Numbered from the stretch's first letter, positions 34,644 to 45,950 are shown. The stretch: 64,000 bases of DNA from Mesorhizobium sp. B2-1-8 (GCF_006442545.2 NZ_CP083952.1:1364001-1428000); one strand, 5' to 3'. Numbers and translations are program-made. The notes: a model not told the origin generated them from the letters alone.

Positions 34644-35498
34644 ATGCGGCGTTTCCCCTGGGCGACGCTGATTTTCCTGTGTGGCATGGCCTTGTCGACG
34701 CTTGCCGAGGCCGATCCGCCGCAATCGGCCAAGCAGCGGCTGATCGATAAGGTCTGCAACCTGATCCAGGCGCATGCCGACCAGAACGGTCTGCCCCGAG
34801 ACTTTTTCGCCCGCCTTATCTGGAAGGAAAGCCGTTTCGATCCCAATGCCGTCAGCCCCGTGGGCGCCGAAGGCATCGCCCAGTTCATGCCGGGCACCGC
34901 CAAGATGCGGGGGTTGGAAAATTCCTTCGACATCAACGAGGCGATCCCCGCATCGGCCAGGTATCTCGCCGAAATGAAGACCAGCTATGGCAATCTCGGC
35001 CTAGCGGCGGCCGCCTACAACGCCGGCGAGAGCCGGGTGTCGCGCTGGCTGAATTCCGGCGGCTTCCTGCCGATGGAGACGGAAAGCTATGTGTTCGACG
35101 TGATGGGCGAGCCGGTCGACAAGTTCGCCGACCGCGCCTATGCCGGAAAAGTCGAGCCACTCGATGCCAAGCTGGATTTCGCGGTCGCCTGCCGCAAGCT
35201 GCCGGTGATCATGTCGAAGACCGTGGCGATGGCCTCGATCAACATCAAGCCATGGGGCGTCCAGGTGGCGGGTAATTTCCGTCGCAGCGCCGCGATCAGC
35301 CAATGGCTCAGGGTGCGGGGCCGTTTTCCGGCCCTGCTTGCCGGGCATGATCCGGTGGTGAGCCGGGTGCGCACGCCGATCGGCCGGCGCGGCATCTACG
35401 CCGTCAGAATCGGGATCAACGACCGCGCTGCCGCCAATGTCATCTGCCAGAAACTGCAAAGCGTGGGCGGTGCGTGCGTGGTGGTGCGAAACCGGTAG
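34644..35498 (+). CDS. lytic transglycosylase (SLT domain), secreted
   Basis: A 284-residue protein. A signal peptide (MRRFPWATLIFLCGMALSTL, AEA) precedes a soluble lytic transglycosylase domain: FFARLIWKESRFDPNAVSP has the catalytic Glu in KESRF, then GAEGIAQFMPGTA and LAAAAYNAGE. The C-terminal 75 residues (YAVRIGINDRAAANVICQKL) look like a divergent SPOR-type peptidoglycan-binding domain. Cleaves peptidoglycan glycan strands in the periplasm. Starts 5 bp after ispG and is probably cotranscribed. Confidence 0.9.
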   Translation: MRRFPWATLIFLCGMALSTLAEADPPQSAKQRLIDKVCNLIQAHADQNGLPRDFFARLIWKESRFDPNAVSPVGAEGIAQFMPGTAKMRGLENSFDINEAIPASARYLAEMKTSYGNLGLAAAAYNAGESRVSRWLNSGGFLPMETESYVFDVMGEPVDKFADRAYAGKVEPLDAKLDFAVACRKLPVIMSKTVAMASINIKPWGVQVAGNFRRSAAISQWLRVRGRFPALLAGHDPVVSRVRTPIGRRGIYAVRIGINDRAAANVICQKLQSVGGACVVVRNR

Positions 35499-35531
35499 TG
35501 ACAATGTGACGACCTGTTTTTGGGTGACGGC

Positions 35532-36509
35532 CTATTTTTGGCTATCGTCGCTCGCCAATTCCTGGCAACCGTGGACCATGTCCCCCTTCCATTGCCGTGG
35601 GATGATCCTTCCGTCAAGCCGAGCAAAGGCTTTCTGGGTGGTGCTCGCGTCAAGTGAAACACAAGCGAAGCGCGCCCAAGCATTGATGTTCCAGTCATCT
35701 GGATACTGCTTGATCAAATCTTCAAATCCGGCATTGATCTGTGGCCAATCGACCGTTGATCCCCGAAAATGCCGGGCGCCCAGAACTTCATCCATCGCAT
35801 ACCAATATCCTCGAGCGTAGAAGCCGATCCCATCCTCGGGCTTGGTCATCGCCACGGCATACTCAATCACTTTACGAACAGCATCGAGGCTTCCGCCCCA
35901 CATTGGAGATTTGTGTCGGATGGCAACGAAGTATGACTGGTAGTAATAAGGTTCTTTCGTCGCAGCTTCATCCAGGAGCGCGTCGAATTTTGCCTCAGGC
36001 CAATTTTCCCCGTTTGCCACATCCAACATCGCCGCATACCAATGTGGGTCCGATGATGCGATAGCCTTGCTGGCTTCAAGTTGGCGACGAGCCTTGCCCA
36101 GGTATTTCAGATAGCCCGGCCATCTCTCCGGCGGTACCGAAGGGGCGTAGCCGTCGCCTCGAATGAAGAAGGCATGCCGGGACAGCAAAATTGCATATGC
36201 GATGTATGCGGACTTCGATTCCGGCGCCTCGTCGATCCATTTTTTTACCTGCTCCTCAAGGCGATAGAGAGATTGCTCATCGCCGGCAGGATCGTATCCA
36301 AGTATATCAATTGCGTTGTAGAATTTGGTAAGTTTCCACAATCCGCTGGGAGTTCGAGTTTTTCCGTTGCGATATTCATCGGCAATCTGGTCGAGTTCCT
36401 TGAAATTTCCGTCGAGAAAAGCGGCTTTGACATTGTCGAAAATGCCTTGTGTCTCGGAAATCTCGTCCGCGTGCCCGCTCGTTGCAAAAAGAAATGCCAG
36501 TATTATCAA
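35532..36509 (-). CDS. hypothetical secreted protein, DUF4034-like helical repeats
   Basis: About 325 residues. The N terminus (IILAFLFATSGHADE) looks like the end of a signal peptide; the rest is alpha-helical with TPR-like spacing and Trp/Tyr-rich pieces (SPMWGGSLDAVRKVIEYA, FYARGYWYAMDEVLGARHF). Composition is clearly lower in GC than its neighbours, suggesting transfer. Within the open frame the only start is TTG at 36507-36509. A full signal peptide with ATG at 36529-36531 appears if a run of seven T is read as six, so the true start may be hidden by a frameshift. Confidence 0.65.
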   Translation of the reverse strand: MIILAFLFATSGHADEISETQGIFDNVKAAFLDGNFKELDQIADEYRNGKTRTPSGLWKLTKFYNAIDILGYDPAGDEQSLYRLEEQVKKWIDEAPESKSAYIAYAILLSRHAFFIRGDGYAPSVPPERWPGYLKYLGKARRQLEASKAIASSDPHWYAAMLDVANGENWPEAKFDALLDEAATKEPYYYQSYFVAIRHKSPMWGGSLDAVRKVIEYAVAMTKPEDGIGFYARGYWYAMDEVLGARHFRGSTVDWPQINAGFEDLIKQYPDDWNINAWARFACVSLDASTTQKAFARLDGRIIPRQWKGDMVHGCQELASDDSQK

Positions 36510-36709
36510 AGCCGCTTGAAAAAAATCGCATAGTCAGTCTCCAAAAATGGCTGCCGACGATTGCACGCTTCGGTTGACGTCAGCGTTAATTGCTAATGGC
36601 AATTTTGATAGATTGTCTGGATAGTATTTGATCGGAGCAAAACAGCTGAGCCTGACGTGATACCACGTGGGTCAGGCCTCGATGCTGATGTTAAGAGGTG
36701 CATTTGACC

Positions 36710-37261
36710 ATGACCGCCAGGATCGTTGTGCTCAACGGCGTCGGCAGCGCCGGCAAATCCTCGATTGCCCGGGCTTTGCAGGCAATAACCGCCGAGCCGT
36801 TCCTGCATGTCCAGATGGACAGCTTTCTCGAGATGCTGCCCGATGCCCTGCAGCACCATGCCGAAGGCTTCTCCTATGAAACCATCTGGCAGAACGGCAA
36901 GCCTTCGGTGGTGATCAGGACCGGGCCGACCGGGGCGCGGACGCTGCGCGGCATGCGCCATGCCATTGCGGCCATGGCCGGACAGGGCAACAATCTCATT
37001 GTCGATGACGTGCTCTGCAATGGCGAAATATCGGAATATGTCGACTTGCTGTCGGCCTTCGAGCTCCATCTGGTCGGTGTCATGGCGCCTCTGGAGGTGA
37101 TCGAGGCGCGCGAAGAGCTGCGAGCCGGCAGGTTGGCGGGGCTGGCGCGTTGGCAATATGATCGCTTGCACAAGGGGATATGCTACGATCTCGAAGTCGA
37201 CACGAGCCTGCTGACGCCGCTGGAATGCGCCGGTCGCATCCAGCAACGATTTCAGCTATAG
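36710..37261 (+). CDS. chloramphenicol phosphotransferase-like (CPT family) kinase
   Basis: A 183-residue P-loop kinase. The Walker A motif GVGSAGKS is at residues 10-17, and Asp37 in HVQMDSFLEM matches the catalytic Asp37 of Streptomyces chloramphenicol 3-O-phosphotransferase. The end of the fold includes VIEAREELRAGRLAGLARWQ, a lid-like Arg-rich helix. Physiological substrate unknown; family members may modify small hydroxylated metabolites. ATG at 36710 follows AAGAGGTG; an in-frame GTG four codons earlier is possible. Confidence 0.82.
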   Translation: MTARIVVLNGVGSAGKSSIARALQAITAEPFLHVQMDSFLEMLPDALQHHAEGFSYETIWQNGKPSVVIRTGPTGARTLRGMRHAIAAMAGQGNNLIVDDVLCNGEISEYVDLLSAFELHLVGVMAPLEVIEAREELRAGRLAGLARWQYDRLHKGICYDLEVDTSLLTPLECAGRIQQRFQL

Positions 37262-37312
37262 CGGCGGCCACCATCTTCCCCTGGGCAGCAGCCCTGTCAT
37301 GCGCGAGCGCCC

Positions 37313-38065
37313 ATGTTCGACGGATATATCCTCTGCGGCACGCCCAGAACCGGCAGCACCCTGCTGTGCAAGCTGCTGGCGGCCACCGGAACGACCGCCG
37401 ATCCCCACTCATTCTATCGGAGGCAGGATATATCGGAGTGGGCCGAGGACTGGGGACTGCCGGCTCGCGACACGATGGGCGAGCCTGAATTCCAGCTTGC
37501 CTATCTCAATGCGGCAATCACTGCCGGGAAGGGTGGCACTGAAATCTTCGGCTTGCGCCTGATGCGGGAAAATCTGGAGGAGCTTTCGGCGATCCTCGAC
37601 CGGATTTTTCCGGGGCTTGCGTCGGACAAAGCGCGTTTCGAGAAGGCTTTTGGCCGTGTCCTTTACATACACCTGTCGCGCGAAAACAAGCTCGCGCAGG
37701 CCGTCTCCCTGATCAAGGCACAGCAAACCGGTCTTTGGCATATCGCCCCCGACGGAACCGAAATCGAAAGGGTGGGGCCTGCCAGGGAACCTCACTATGA
37801 TTTCGAGCGCATCAAGGGCGAGGTCGACGAGCTGGAAGCCTATGACACCGCCTGGAACACCTGGTTCGCGCAACAGGGCATAGCGCCATTGCGGATCGGC
37901 TATGAGCGCCTTGCCGCCGAGCCGGCCGCGGCATTGCTACGCATTTGCGAAGCCCTGGGCGTCCGGGCGCCGGATGCCCAGCATGTCAGGCCCGGCGTGG
38001 CGAAGCTCGCCGACGAGACAAGCCTGGACTGGATGCGCCGCTTTCATCTGGACGCAGCCGTCTGA
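37313..38065 (+). CDS. Stf0-type sulfotransferase
   Basis: A 250-residue PAPS-dependent sulfotransferase. The 5'-phosphosulfate loop CGTPRTGSTLLCKLL is at residues 8-22, and the 3'-phosphate region is near YIHLSRENKLAQAVSLIKA, both as in mycobacterial Stf0, which sulfates trehalose. Cytoplasmic. The acceptor is unknown; rhizobial sulfated surface polysaccharides or glycolipids are candidates. It lies 51 bp after the CPT-like gene and converges on the histidine kinase gene. Confidence 0.87.
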   Translation: MFDGYILCGTPRTGSTLLCKLLAATGTTADPHSFYRRQDISEWAEDWGLPARDTMGEPEFQLAYLNAAITAGKGGTEIFGLRLMRENLEELSAILDRIFPGLASDKARFEKAFGRVLYIHLSRENKLAQAVSLIKAQQTGLWHIAPDGTEIERVGPAREPHYDFERIKGEVDELEAYDTAWNTWFAQQGIAPLRIGYERLAAEPAAALLRICEALGVRAPDAQHVRPGVAKLADETSLDWMRRFHLDAAV

Positions 38066-38080
38066 GGCGTTGATGGGTGG

Positions 38081-40420
<2,340 letters not shown>

Positions 40421-40530
40421 GCGCAACCCCAACACATACGCATTCTAAGAATTGGGATTACGCTTCATTTACATTAAGATTTCGTTGGCACAACCACAGG
40501 TGCAATGCGCGACCCGATAGGGGCCTGCCG

Positions 40531-41448
40531 TCAGCTGTCGCGGGTTGCCACGAAGGTCGCGGCGGCCTTCAGCAGGGCCGCCTTTTCGCCATAGGGTTCG
40601 AGCAGCGCGTGCGCCTGGCCGACGAGGCCGTCGAGCTGCTTGCGTGCCCAATCCGCGCCGTGCAAGGCCACCAGCGTACCCTTGCCGGCGGCGGCATCCT
40701 TGCCGGTCGCCTTGCCCATCTGCCTGGCGTCGGCCGTCAAGTCCAGCAGGTCGTCGGCGAGCTGGAAGGCAAGGCCGATCGCCGACCCGAACTCGGCCAG
40801 CCGTTCGCGGTCATCCGACTGTGCGCCGGCCAGGATTGCACCCGCCTCGCAGGCGAAGCGGATCAAGGCCCCGGTCTTCATCGCCTGCAGCCGGATGATG
40901 CCGGCCTCGTCCGGTCGCACCTGCTCGGCTTCGAGATCGAGCTTCTGGCCGCCGACCATGCCGCCGGCCCCGGCGGCGCGGGCCAGCGCCAGCACAAGGG
41001 CTGCGCGCCGCTGGGCCGGCAGCGCGGTCGCTTCGGCGGCGAGGATATCGAAGGCGAGCGTCAGCAGTGCGTCGCCGGCCAGGATTGCGGTGGCCTCGTC
41101 GAAGGCCTTGTGCACGGTCGGCTGGCCGCGGCGCAGGTCATCGTCATCCATCGCCGGCAGGTCGTCATGAATCAGCGAATAGCAATGCACGCATTCGAGT
41201 GCCGCCGCGACGCGCAGCGCCGCTTCGCCATCGGCGGAGAACAGGCCCGCACTCTCCATGACCAGGAAGGGGCGCAGGCGCTTGCCGCCGTTCAGCACGC
41301 CATGGCGCATCGCCGCCATCAGGCGATCGGGCCGCGCGATCTCGCCCGATAGCGGGCGATCGTCGAGCAACCGACGCAGCATCACCTCGACGGCGGCCGC
41401 GCGCCTGATGAGCGCCATTTCGAACGCCATTTCGTCCTCATTCGTCAT
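40531..41448 (-). CDS. ispA: polyprenyl synthetase (farnesyl/geranyl diphosphate synthase)
   Basis: A 305-residue trans-prenyltransferase that elongates IPP/DMAPP. The first Asp-rich motif DDLPAMD is at residues 95-101 and the second is QLADDLLD in the C-terminal half; NGGKRLRPFL binds the diphosphate. The residue pattern ahead of the first motif (CVHCYSLIHDD) fits short-chain FPP synthases. ATG at 41446-41448. Divergent from mtgA, with the histidine kinase gene downstream. Confidence 0.9.
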   Translation of the reverse strand: MTNEDEMAFEMALIRRAAAVEVMLRRLLDDRPLSGEIARPDRLMAAMRHGVLNGGKRLRPFLVMESAGLFSADGEAALRVAAALECVHCYSLIHDDLPAMDDDDLRRGQPTVHKAFDEATAILAGDALLTLAFDILAAEATALPAQRRAALVLALARAAGAGGMVGGQKLDLEAEQVRPDEAGIIRLQAMKTGALIRFACEAGAILAGAQSDDRERLAEFGSAIGLAFQLADDLLDLTADARQMGKATGKDAAAGKGTLVALHGADWARKQLDGLVGQAHALLEPYGEKAALLKAAATFVATRDS

Positions 41449-41577
41449 GGCCGGGACCGGTAGCCGACACTCAGACGTTGCGCAAGAAGGCAAGCGCCAT
41501 TATGCCGGAGCAAGGAGAAGTACGGGTTGGGCGGCTTGGCGGAACCGATCGTCGATCATGATACCGAAAAGCTGGAC

Positions 41578-42288
41578 ATGGCGACGAGATCGCGAGGCGT
41601 GAACCGCCGCAGTCTCAGGCGCTGGGTCCGGCGTGGCATCGTCGTGGCCGCCGTGCTGGCGCTTATCCCGGTGGCACTGACCTTTCTCTACCTGCCGTCC
41701 TTCGTGCATCCGGTATCGACGCTGATGCTGAAGGACCTTGCTACCTTCTCCGGCTACGACCGGCGCTGGGTTTCCATTGATGACGTGGCGCCCGTGCTCG
41801 CCCATTCGGTCATCATGTCGGAGGACGGGCAGTTCTGCTTCCACCGCGGCGTCGATCTCGGCGAGCTCAGGAGCGTCGTCGACGATGCGCTGGCCGGCGA
41901 GGCGACGCGCGGCGCCTCGACCATCACCATGCAAACGGTGAAGAACCTGTTCCTCTGGTCGCGGCCGCTGGGCAGCGTGCGCAAGATCGTCGAACTGCCG
42001 CTGGCCGTCTATTTCGACGCGGTGATGTCGAAACGGCGCATCATGGAGATCTATCTCAACATCGCCGAATGGGGGCCAGGCATCTACGGCATCGAGGCGG
42101 CGGCGCAGCACCATTTCGGCATTTCCGCAAAGCAGTTGTCGCGGCGGCAGGCCGCGTTGCTCGCCGTCACGCTGCCCAATCCGATCGCCCGCAATCCGGC
42201 AAAACCCGGGCCGGGCCTCAGACGGCTCGCCAACCTGATCGAGCGGCGCGCCGGCCGCTCAGGCGCTTATGTCGGCTGTCTCGACTAG
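41578..42288 (+). CDS. mtgA: monofunctional peptidoglycan glycosyltransferase
   Basis: A 236-residue GT51 enzyme that polymerises lipid II into glycan strands. An N-terminal membrane anchor ([20 protein letters not shown]) is followed by the catalytic domain: [13 protein letters not shown] with the catalytic Glu, [17 protein letters not shown], and [20 protein letters not shown]. Length is normal for MtgA. The ATG at 41578 gives MATRSRG; a TTG at 41527 would add 17 residues without homology. Confidence 0.95.
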   Translation: MATRSRGVNRRSLRRWVRRGIVVAAVLALIPVALTFLYLPSFVHPVSTLMLKDLATFSGYDRRWVSIDDVAPVLAHSVIMSEDGQFCFHRGVDLGELRSVVDDALAGEATRGASTITMQTVKNLFLWSRPLGSVRKIVELPLAVYFDAVMSKRRIMEIYLNIAEWGPGIYGIEAAAQHHFGISAKQLSRRQAALLAVTLPNPIARNPAKPGPGLRRLANLIERRAGRSGAYVGCLD

Positions 42289-42429
42289 CCGGTACAAAAA
42301 AGATTCACCGCAGTGCTGGCCAAAACGGTGTCAGGCGTGTATAGGCACCCGACTTTCTCAGATTTAGGCCCCGACATGGCCCTTTCACGAGGGCGGGCGG
42401 GGCTTTTGACCATGTAGTGGAGCATATCC

Positions 42430-42612
42430 ATGGCCGTTCCGAAACGCAAAACCTCTCCGTCCAAGCGCGGCATGCGCCGCTCGGCCGACGCCCTCAAGGC
42501 CCCGACCTATGTCGAGGACAAGAATTCCGGCGAAATGCGCCGCCCGCACCACATCGACCTGAAGACCGGCATGTATCGCGGTCGCCAGGTGCTGACGCCC
42601 AAGGAAAGCTGA
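42430..42612 (+). CDS. rpmF: 50S ribosomal protein L32
   Basis: A 60-residue ribosomal protein, [20 protein letters not shown] at the N terminus and ending [21 protein letters not shown]. It lacks the zinc-binding cysteines found in some L32 proteins, normal for alphaproteobacteria. A terminator follows. Not linked to plsX here, unlike in many other bacteria. Confidence 0.97.
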   Translation: MAVPKRKTSPSKRGMRRSADALKAPTYVEDKNSGEMRRPHHIDLKTGMYRGRQVLTPKES

Positions 42613-42644
42613 GCCCAGCTTTCCGAAGGTTAGAGTTGCAAAAG

Positions 42645-42667
42645 ACCGGCCGCTGGCCGGTTTTTTT
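42645..42667 (+). terminator. rho-independent terminator after rpmF
   Basis: ACCGGCC (42645-42651) pairs with GGCCGGT (42655-42661) around a GCT loop, followed by a run of seven T. It starts 33 bp after the stop codon. Confidence 0.93.
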
Positions 42668-42860
42668 ACGTTGGTTCGCCGTACGCGCCGGCTACTTCAA
42701 GCGCTGAGCTTTCGTCTCTCGTTTCTCCATGTCGGCCGGGCAACCGGCTGACGTGGTTGTTGCATCCGGTCTTCGACCGTGTTTGCGACCGCGCACGAAA
42801 AATCTTGACGCCGTGCCTGCGGCGCATTCTACAGAAGGTGCCCCCATATGGAGACGCCAG

Positions 42861-43262
42861 ATGTTCGGTGCCGTCCCGCTTTTGATCGTGCCTTTCGTGC
42901 TCTACAATCTCGGCCTGCTCGGTATATTCGGCGGCGGCGACGATCCGTGGGCGAGCGAGATATTCTCGTTCCGCATGATGTCGGGCGGCGTGTTCTCGAT
43001 GACGCTCGGCGACCTGATCGTGCTGATCGGGCTGATCTTCCTGTTCCTCGAAATGGTGAAGTCGGCGCGCACGACCACGGCGTCGATCATGGACCATCTC
43101 CTGTCGACGCTTGTCTTCGTCGCTTTCCTGGTCGAGTTCCTGCTGGTGAAGGGTGCGGCGCACTCCATCTTCTTCACGCTGATGATCATCGCGCTGTTCG
43201 ACGTGATGGCCGGTTTCGCGGTGTCGATGCGGTCGGCCAGCCGCGACATCAATTTGAATTGA
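42861..43262 (+). CDS. conserved hypothetical membrane protein
   Basis: A 133-residue protein with four predicted membrane helices: residues about 2-22 (AVPLLIVPFVLYNLGLLGIF), 48-66, 80-100 and 106-122. A polar loop GGGDDPWASEIFSFRMMSGG lies between helices 1 and 2. The ATG at 42861 follows GGAGACGCC; the open frame upstream has no ribosome site. I do not recognise a named family. Convergent with the heme-binding gene, 3 bp apart. Confidence 0.8.
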   Translation: MFGAVPLLIVPFVLYNLGLLGIFGGGDDPWASEIFSFRMMSGGVFSMTLGDLIVLIGLIFLFLEMVKSARTTTASIMDHLLSTLVFVAFLVEFLLVKGAAHSIFFTLMIIALFDVMAGFAVSMRSASRDINLN

Positions 43263-43265
43263 GCC

Positions 43266-43697
43266 TCAGCCCGGATCGGCGTTGAAGCCGGCGGCTTCGA
43301 TGCCGGCAATCGCGGCCGCCTCGTCATTGTCCGACGTGTCGCCGGAAATGCCGACGGCGCCAATGATGGCGCCGGCCTTGTCGCGGATCAGCACGCCGCC
43401 GACGACCGGCAGCACGCGTCCCCCCGACACGTCGGAAATGCCGGCAACCAGATGCGGCCGCTCCTTGGCGAAAGCCTCGACCTTGCGCGAGCCCATGCCG
43501 ATCGCCAGCGCGCCATAGGCCTTGCCCGCCGACATTTGCGGGCGCAGGAACGAAGCGCCGTCCTGGCGCTGGAAGGCGACCAGGTGTCCGCCGGCGTCGA
43601 GCACCGAGACGCCGAGCGGCTTGAGCTTGAGATCGGTGCCGCTGGCGAAGGCGGCATTGATGATCTCGACGGCTTTTTCGAGCGACAACGCGGTCAT
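43266..43697 (-). CDS. GlcG/HbpS family heme-binding-type protein
   Basis: A 143-residue DUF336 protein. Landmarks: VSVLDAGGHLVAFQRQDGA near residue 30, MSAGKAYGALAIGMGSR, and the C-terminal GGVLIRDKAGAIIGAVGISG. Relatives include GlcG of the glycolate locus and the heme-binding HbpS of Streptomyces; no signal peptide is seen here, so it is cytoplasmic. Precise function unknown. Confidence 0.88.
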   Translation of the reverse strand: MTALSLEKAVEIINAAFASGTDLKLKPLGVSVLDAGGHLVAFQRQDGASFLRPQMSAGKAYGALAIGMGSRKVEAFAKERPHLVAGISDVSGGRVLPVVGGVLIRDKAGAIIGAVGISGDTSDNDEAAAIAGIEAAGFNADPG

Positions 43698-43862
43698 GGC
43701 AATCTCCTGTTGAATAACCCGATCATCGGCGGCCAGCCGGGCGAGGCAATCCCGGTTTTGGTTGAAATTGCTTCCCGTGAAGCAGCGGGATGAAGGCGCA
43801 CCTGTCCGATGGCGTCACGACCGCTCGGTTCATGGCGAGGAATTGGCGGAGAGGCGGGAGCG

Positions 43863-44117
43863 TTACTTTTTCTTGGCGCGGGCCGGCTTCTTGGCGGGGG
43901 CGGCAGGCGTGTTGGCCAGATCTTCGGCTTCCTTGGCGAGCCGTAGCGCCCGCAGCTTGTCGGTCTTGGCCTTGCGGGCGTCGCTCTCGGCGACATACTC
44001 GGCCATGGCCTTCTGACGGACCGTCGCCGCCTCTTCCTGCTTCTTGAAGCGCAGATCGGCACGCGCGCGGGCAGTGTCCCTAGAGTTCTCAACCAAGAGT
44101 CTATCCAATCCCGTCAC
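43863..44117 (-). CDS. small basic rhizobial protein of unknown function
   Basis: About 84 residues if the GTG at 44115-44117 is the start. The core TARARADLRFKKQEEAATVR, MAEYVAESDARKAKTDKLRA and LRLAKEAED is a long charged helix, followed by a Pro/Ala/Lys tail ending PARAKKK. I recall related small rhizobial proteins sometimes labelled transcriptional regulators without proof. There is no ATG near the conserved part, so the start is uncertain. The lysine-rich tail may bind nucleic acid; that is inference. Confidence 0.6.
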   Translation of the reverse strand: MTGLDRLLVENSRDTARARADLRFKKQEEAATVRQKAMAEYVAESDARKAKTDKLRALRLAKEAEDLANTPAAPAKKPARAKKK

Positions 44118-44172
44118 GTGTGATTTCCGTCCCTTGTAGCAGAGCCGGCCTCTCAACGGGGAAAATAGTTGG

Positions 44173-44691
44173 TCAGGCGGCCGGGCTGGCGCTGCGGGCC
44201 TTTCCGGCGACGACCGCCTCATAGGCGGCCTGCAGCGTCGCGCGGACAGAGGGGCCGGGCGCATTGAGGGGGGTGCCGAGGTGCTCATGGCGCAACTCGT
44301 CCATGAATTTCTCCCACATCGGCGGTCCGCCCTTTTCCAGGAGTTCGGCGCGGATCGAAAGTTCCTCGCTGGTCGGCAGCCAGACGCGGCCCCAGGCGCC
44401 GAGATGGGCCAGGATGGGCACCAGCGTGATGGCCATCTCGGTCAGGCTGTAGATCGCCTTCTGCTTGTGACTGGGATCGTCCGCCTTGGTCAGCATCCCG
44501 AGCTCCATCAGCCGCTTCAACCGGTCTGCGAGGATGTTGGAGGCAATACCTTCCATCGACCCATTGAGCAGTTCACGAAAATGGCGCCTGCCGCCGAAAA
44601 TCATGTCGCGCAGGATGATCAGGCTCCAGCGGTCGCCGAACACCTCGAGCGAGAGGTTGATCGGGCAGCCGGACCGGCGATCGAGGGTCAT
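44173..44691 (-). CDS. HxlR family transcriptional regulator
   Basis: A 172-residue winged-helix regulator. It opens RRSGCPINLSLEVFGDRWSL, with the cysteine characteristic of HxlR proteins, then FRELLNGSMEGIASNILADRL and KAIYSLTEMAITLVPIL. The C-terminal tail of about 60 residues is longer than usual. ATG at 44689-44691 has GGAG nine bases upstream. Divergent from the glutathione transferase gene, with a palindromic site in the 261-bp spacer. It may sense electrophiles via Cys. Confidence 0.9.
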   Translation of the reverse strand: MTLDRRSGCPINLSLEVFGDRWSLIILRDMIFGGRRHFRELLNGSMEGIASNILADRLKRLMELGMLTKADDPSHKQKAIYSLTEMAITLVPILAHLGAWGRVWLPTSEELSIRAELLEKGGPPMWEKFMDELRHEHLGTPLNAPGPSVRATLQAAYEAVVAGKARSASPAA

Positions 44692-44711
44692 TCGATTTTT
44701 CTCCACAAAAC

Positions 44712-44750
44712 CGGTTGCATTATCGTACCGGTCTTAGTATCGTGCAACCG
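44712..44750. promoter_or_regulatory. putative HxlR operator
   Basis: CGGTTGCA (44712-44719) and TGCAACCG (44743-44750) are perfect 8-bp inverted arms. Between them sit two TATCGT direct repeats and ACCGGT. The site begins 20 bp before the HxlR ATG. Confidence 0.55.
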
Positions 44751-44952
44751 ATTGCAAAATGCAAGCAGACTGAGGGGGGCCATAAATCCGGTGCTGCTGC
44801 TGATCATGGGCGCGATGGCCTCGGTGGCCGGAGGCCATCGTCGCGCACGTCCGATCCAGTTGAGACTTCGCGGGTGAGCCTTGACGAGCGAGGCTTGCCG
44901 CAATAGTTAAGTGAATGCTTCAGTGTTGCCGCAAAAACAGACGAGAACAAGA

Positions 44953-45609
44953 ATGTCCCTGATCCTGCATTTCCATCCGCTGGCTTCCTTCTGCTGGAAG
45001 CCGCTGATCGCGCTCTACGAGAACGACACGGCCTTCGAGCCGGTCATCGTCGACCTTGGCGACGAGCAATCGCGCGCGGCTTTCCTGAAGATTTCGCCGA
45101 CCGGCAAGATGCCGGCGCTGCGCGACGATAGGCGCGACCGCACGGTGCTGGAATCGACCATCGTCGTGGAATATCTGGCCGCGCACTATCCGGGACCGGT
45201 CGACCTCGTTCCCGCCGGCATCGACCTGGCGCTGGCGGTCCGCCAGGCCGACCGCTTCTATGATTTCTATGTGCAGGAACCGATGCAAAAGATCGTCGGT
45301 GACAGGTTGCGGCCGCAGGGCGAGACCGATCCATTCGGTGTCGAGCAGGCGCGCGGCCAGTTGCGCAATTCCTACGCCATCATCGAACGGGAGATGCAGT
45401 CGAGAGAATGGGCTGTGGGCGATGCCTTCACCATGGCCGATTGCGCGGCGTCTCCGGCACTCTTCTACGCCAACAAGGTCGAGCCGTTCGGCGACAACTA
45501 TCCCGCCGTGAAGCGCTATCACGACCGCTTGCTGCAGCGCGCCGCCTTCATCAGGGTGATCGAGGAGGCGCAGCCCTATTTCAAGTTCTTCCCCTACAAC
45601 AACGGCTGA
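44953..45609 (+). CDS. glutathione S-transferase family protein
   Basis: A 218-residue GST. The N-terminal thioredoxin-like domain shows FHPLASFCWKPLIALYEND, with FCWK in place of a Ser/Tyr catalytic site, then SPTGKMPALRD (cis-Pro) and LESTIVVEYL. The C-terminal helical domain includes WAVGDAFTMADCAASPALFY. Conjugates or reduces electrophiles with glutathione. ATG at 44953; frame open from 44911 but less likely. Upstream of an ArsR gene by 4 bp, and possibly cotranscribed with it. Confidence 0.9.
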   Translation: MSLILHFHPLASFCWKPLIALYENDTAFEPVIVDLGDEQSRAAFLKISPTGKMPALRDDRRDRTVLESTIVVEYLAAHYPGPVDLVPAGIDLALAVRQADRFYDFYVQEPMQKIVGDRLRPQGETDPFGVEQARGQLRNSYAIIEREMQSREWAVGDAFTMADCAASPALFYANKVEPFGDNYPAVKRYHDRLLQRAAFIRVIEEAQPYFKFFPYNNG

Positions 45610-45613
45610 TCGC

Positions 45614-45937
45614 GTGTTGCACGATCCGGCCCAGCTCGACCTGATGTTCCAGGCGCTCGCAGATCCGGCGCGACGGCAGATGGTCGACCGGTTGTCACGC
45701 GGCCCCGCCTCGGTGAGCCAATTGGCCGAGCCGCTGGCGATGTCGCTGTCGGCGGTCGTCCAGCACCTCAACCTCCTTGAGGCGAGCGGCCTCGTGCGCA
45801 CGCAGAAGGTCGGGCGGGTGCGCACCTGCCAGATCGATCCGAAGGCGCTGCGAGCGGCCGAGCACTGGATCAATGAGCGGCGCCTGTCATGGGAGCGCCG
45901 GCTGGATCGGCTCGGCGATTTCCTGGCCGAGAGCTAG
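45614..45937 (+). CDS. ArsR family transcriptional regulator (SRPBCC-linked)
   Basis: A 107-residue winged-helix repressor: [20 protein letters not shown], then [20 protein letters not shown] and [20 protein letters not shown]. No metal-binding CxC motif, consistent with the non-metal ArsR branch linked to AHSA1 genes. Start GTG at 45614 (TTG at 45617 also possible). The gene lies 13 bp before an SRPBCC gene. Confidence 0.92.
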   Translation: MLHDPAQLDLMFQALADPARRQMVDRLSRGPASVSQLAEPLAMSLSAVVQHLNLLEASGLVRTQKVGRVRTCQIDPKALRAAEHWINERRLSWERRLDRLGDFLAES

Positions 45938-45950
45938 AGAGGAATATGTC

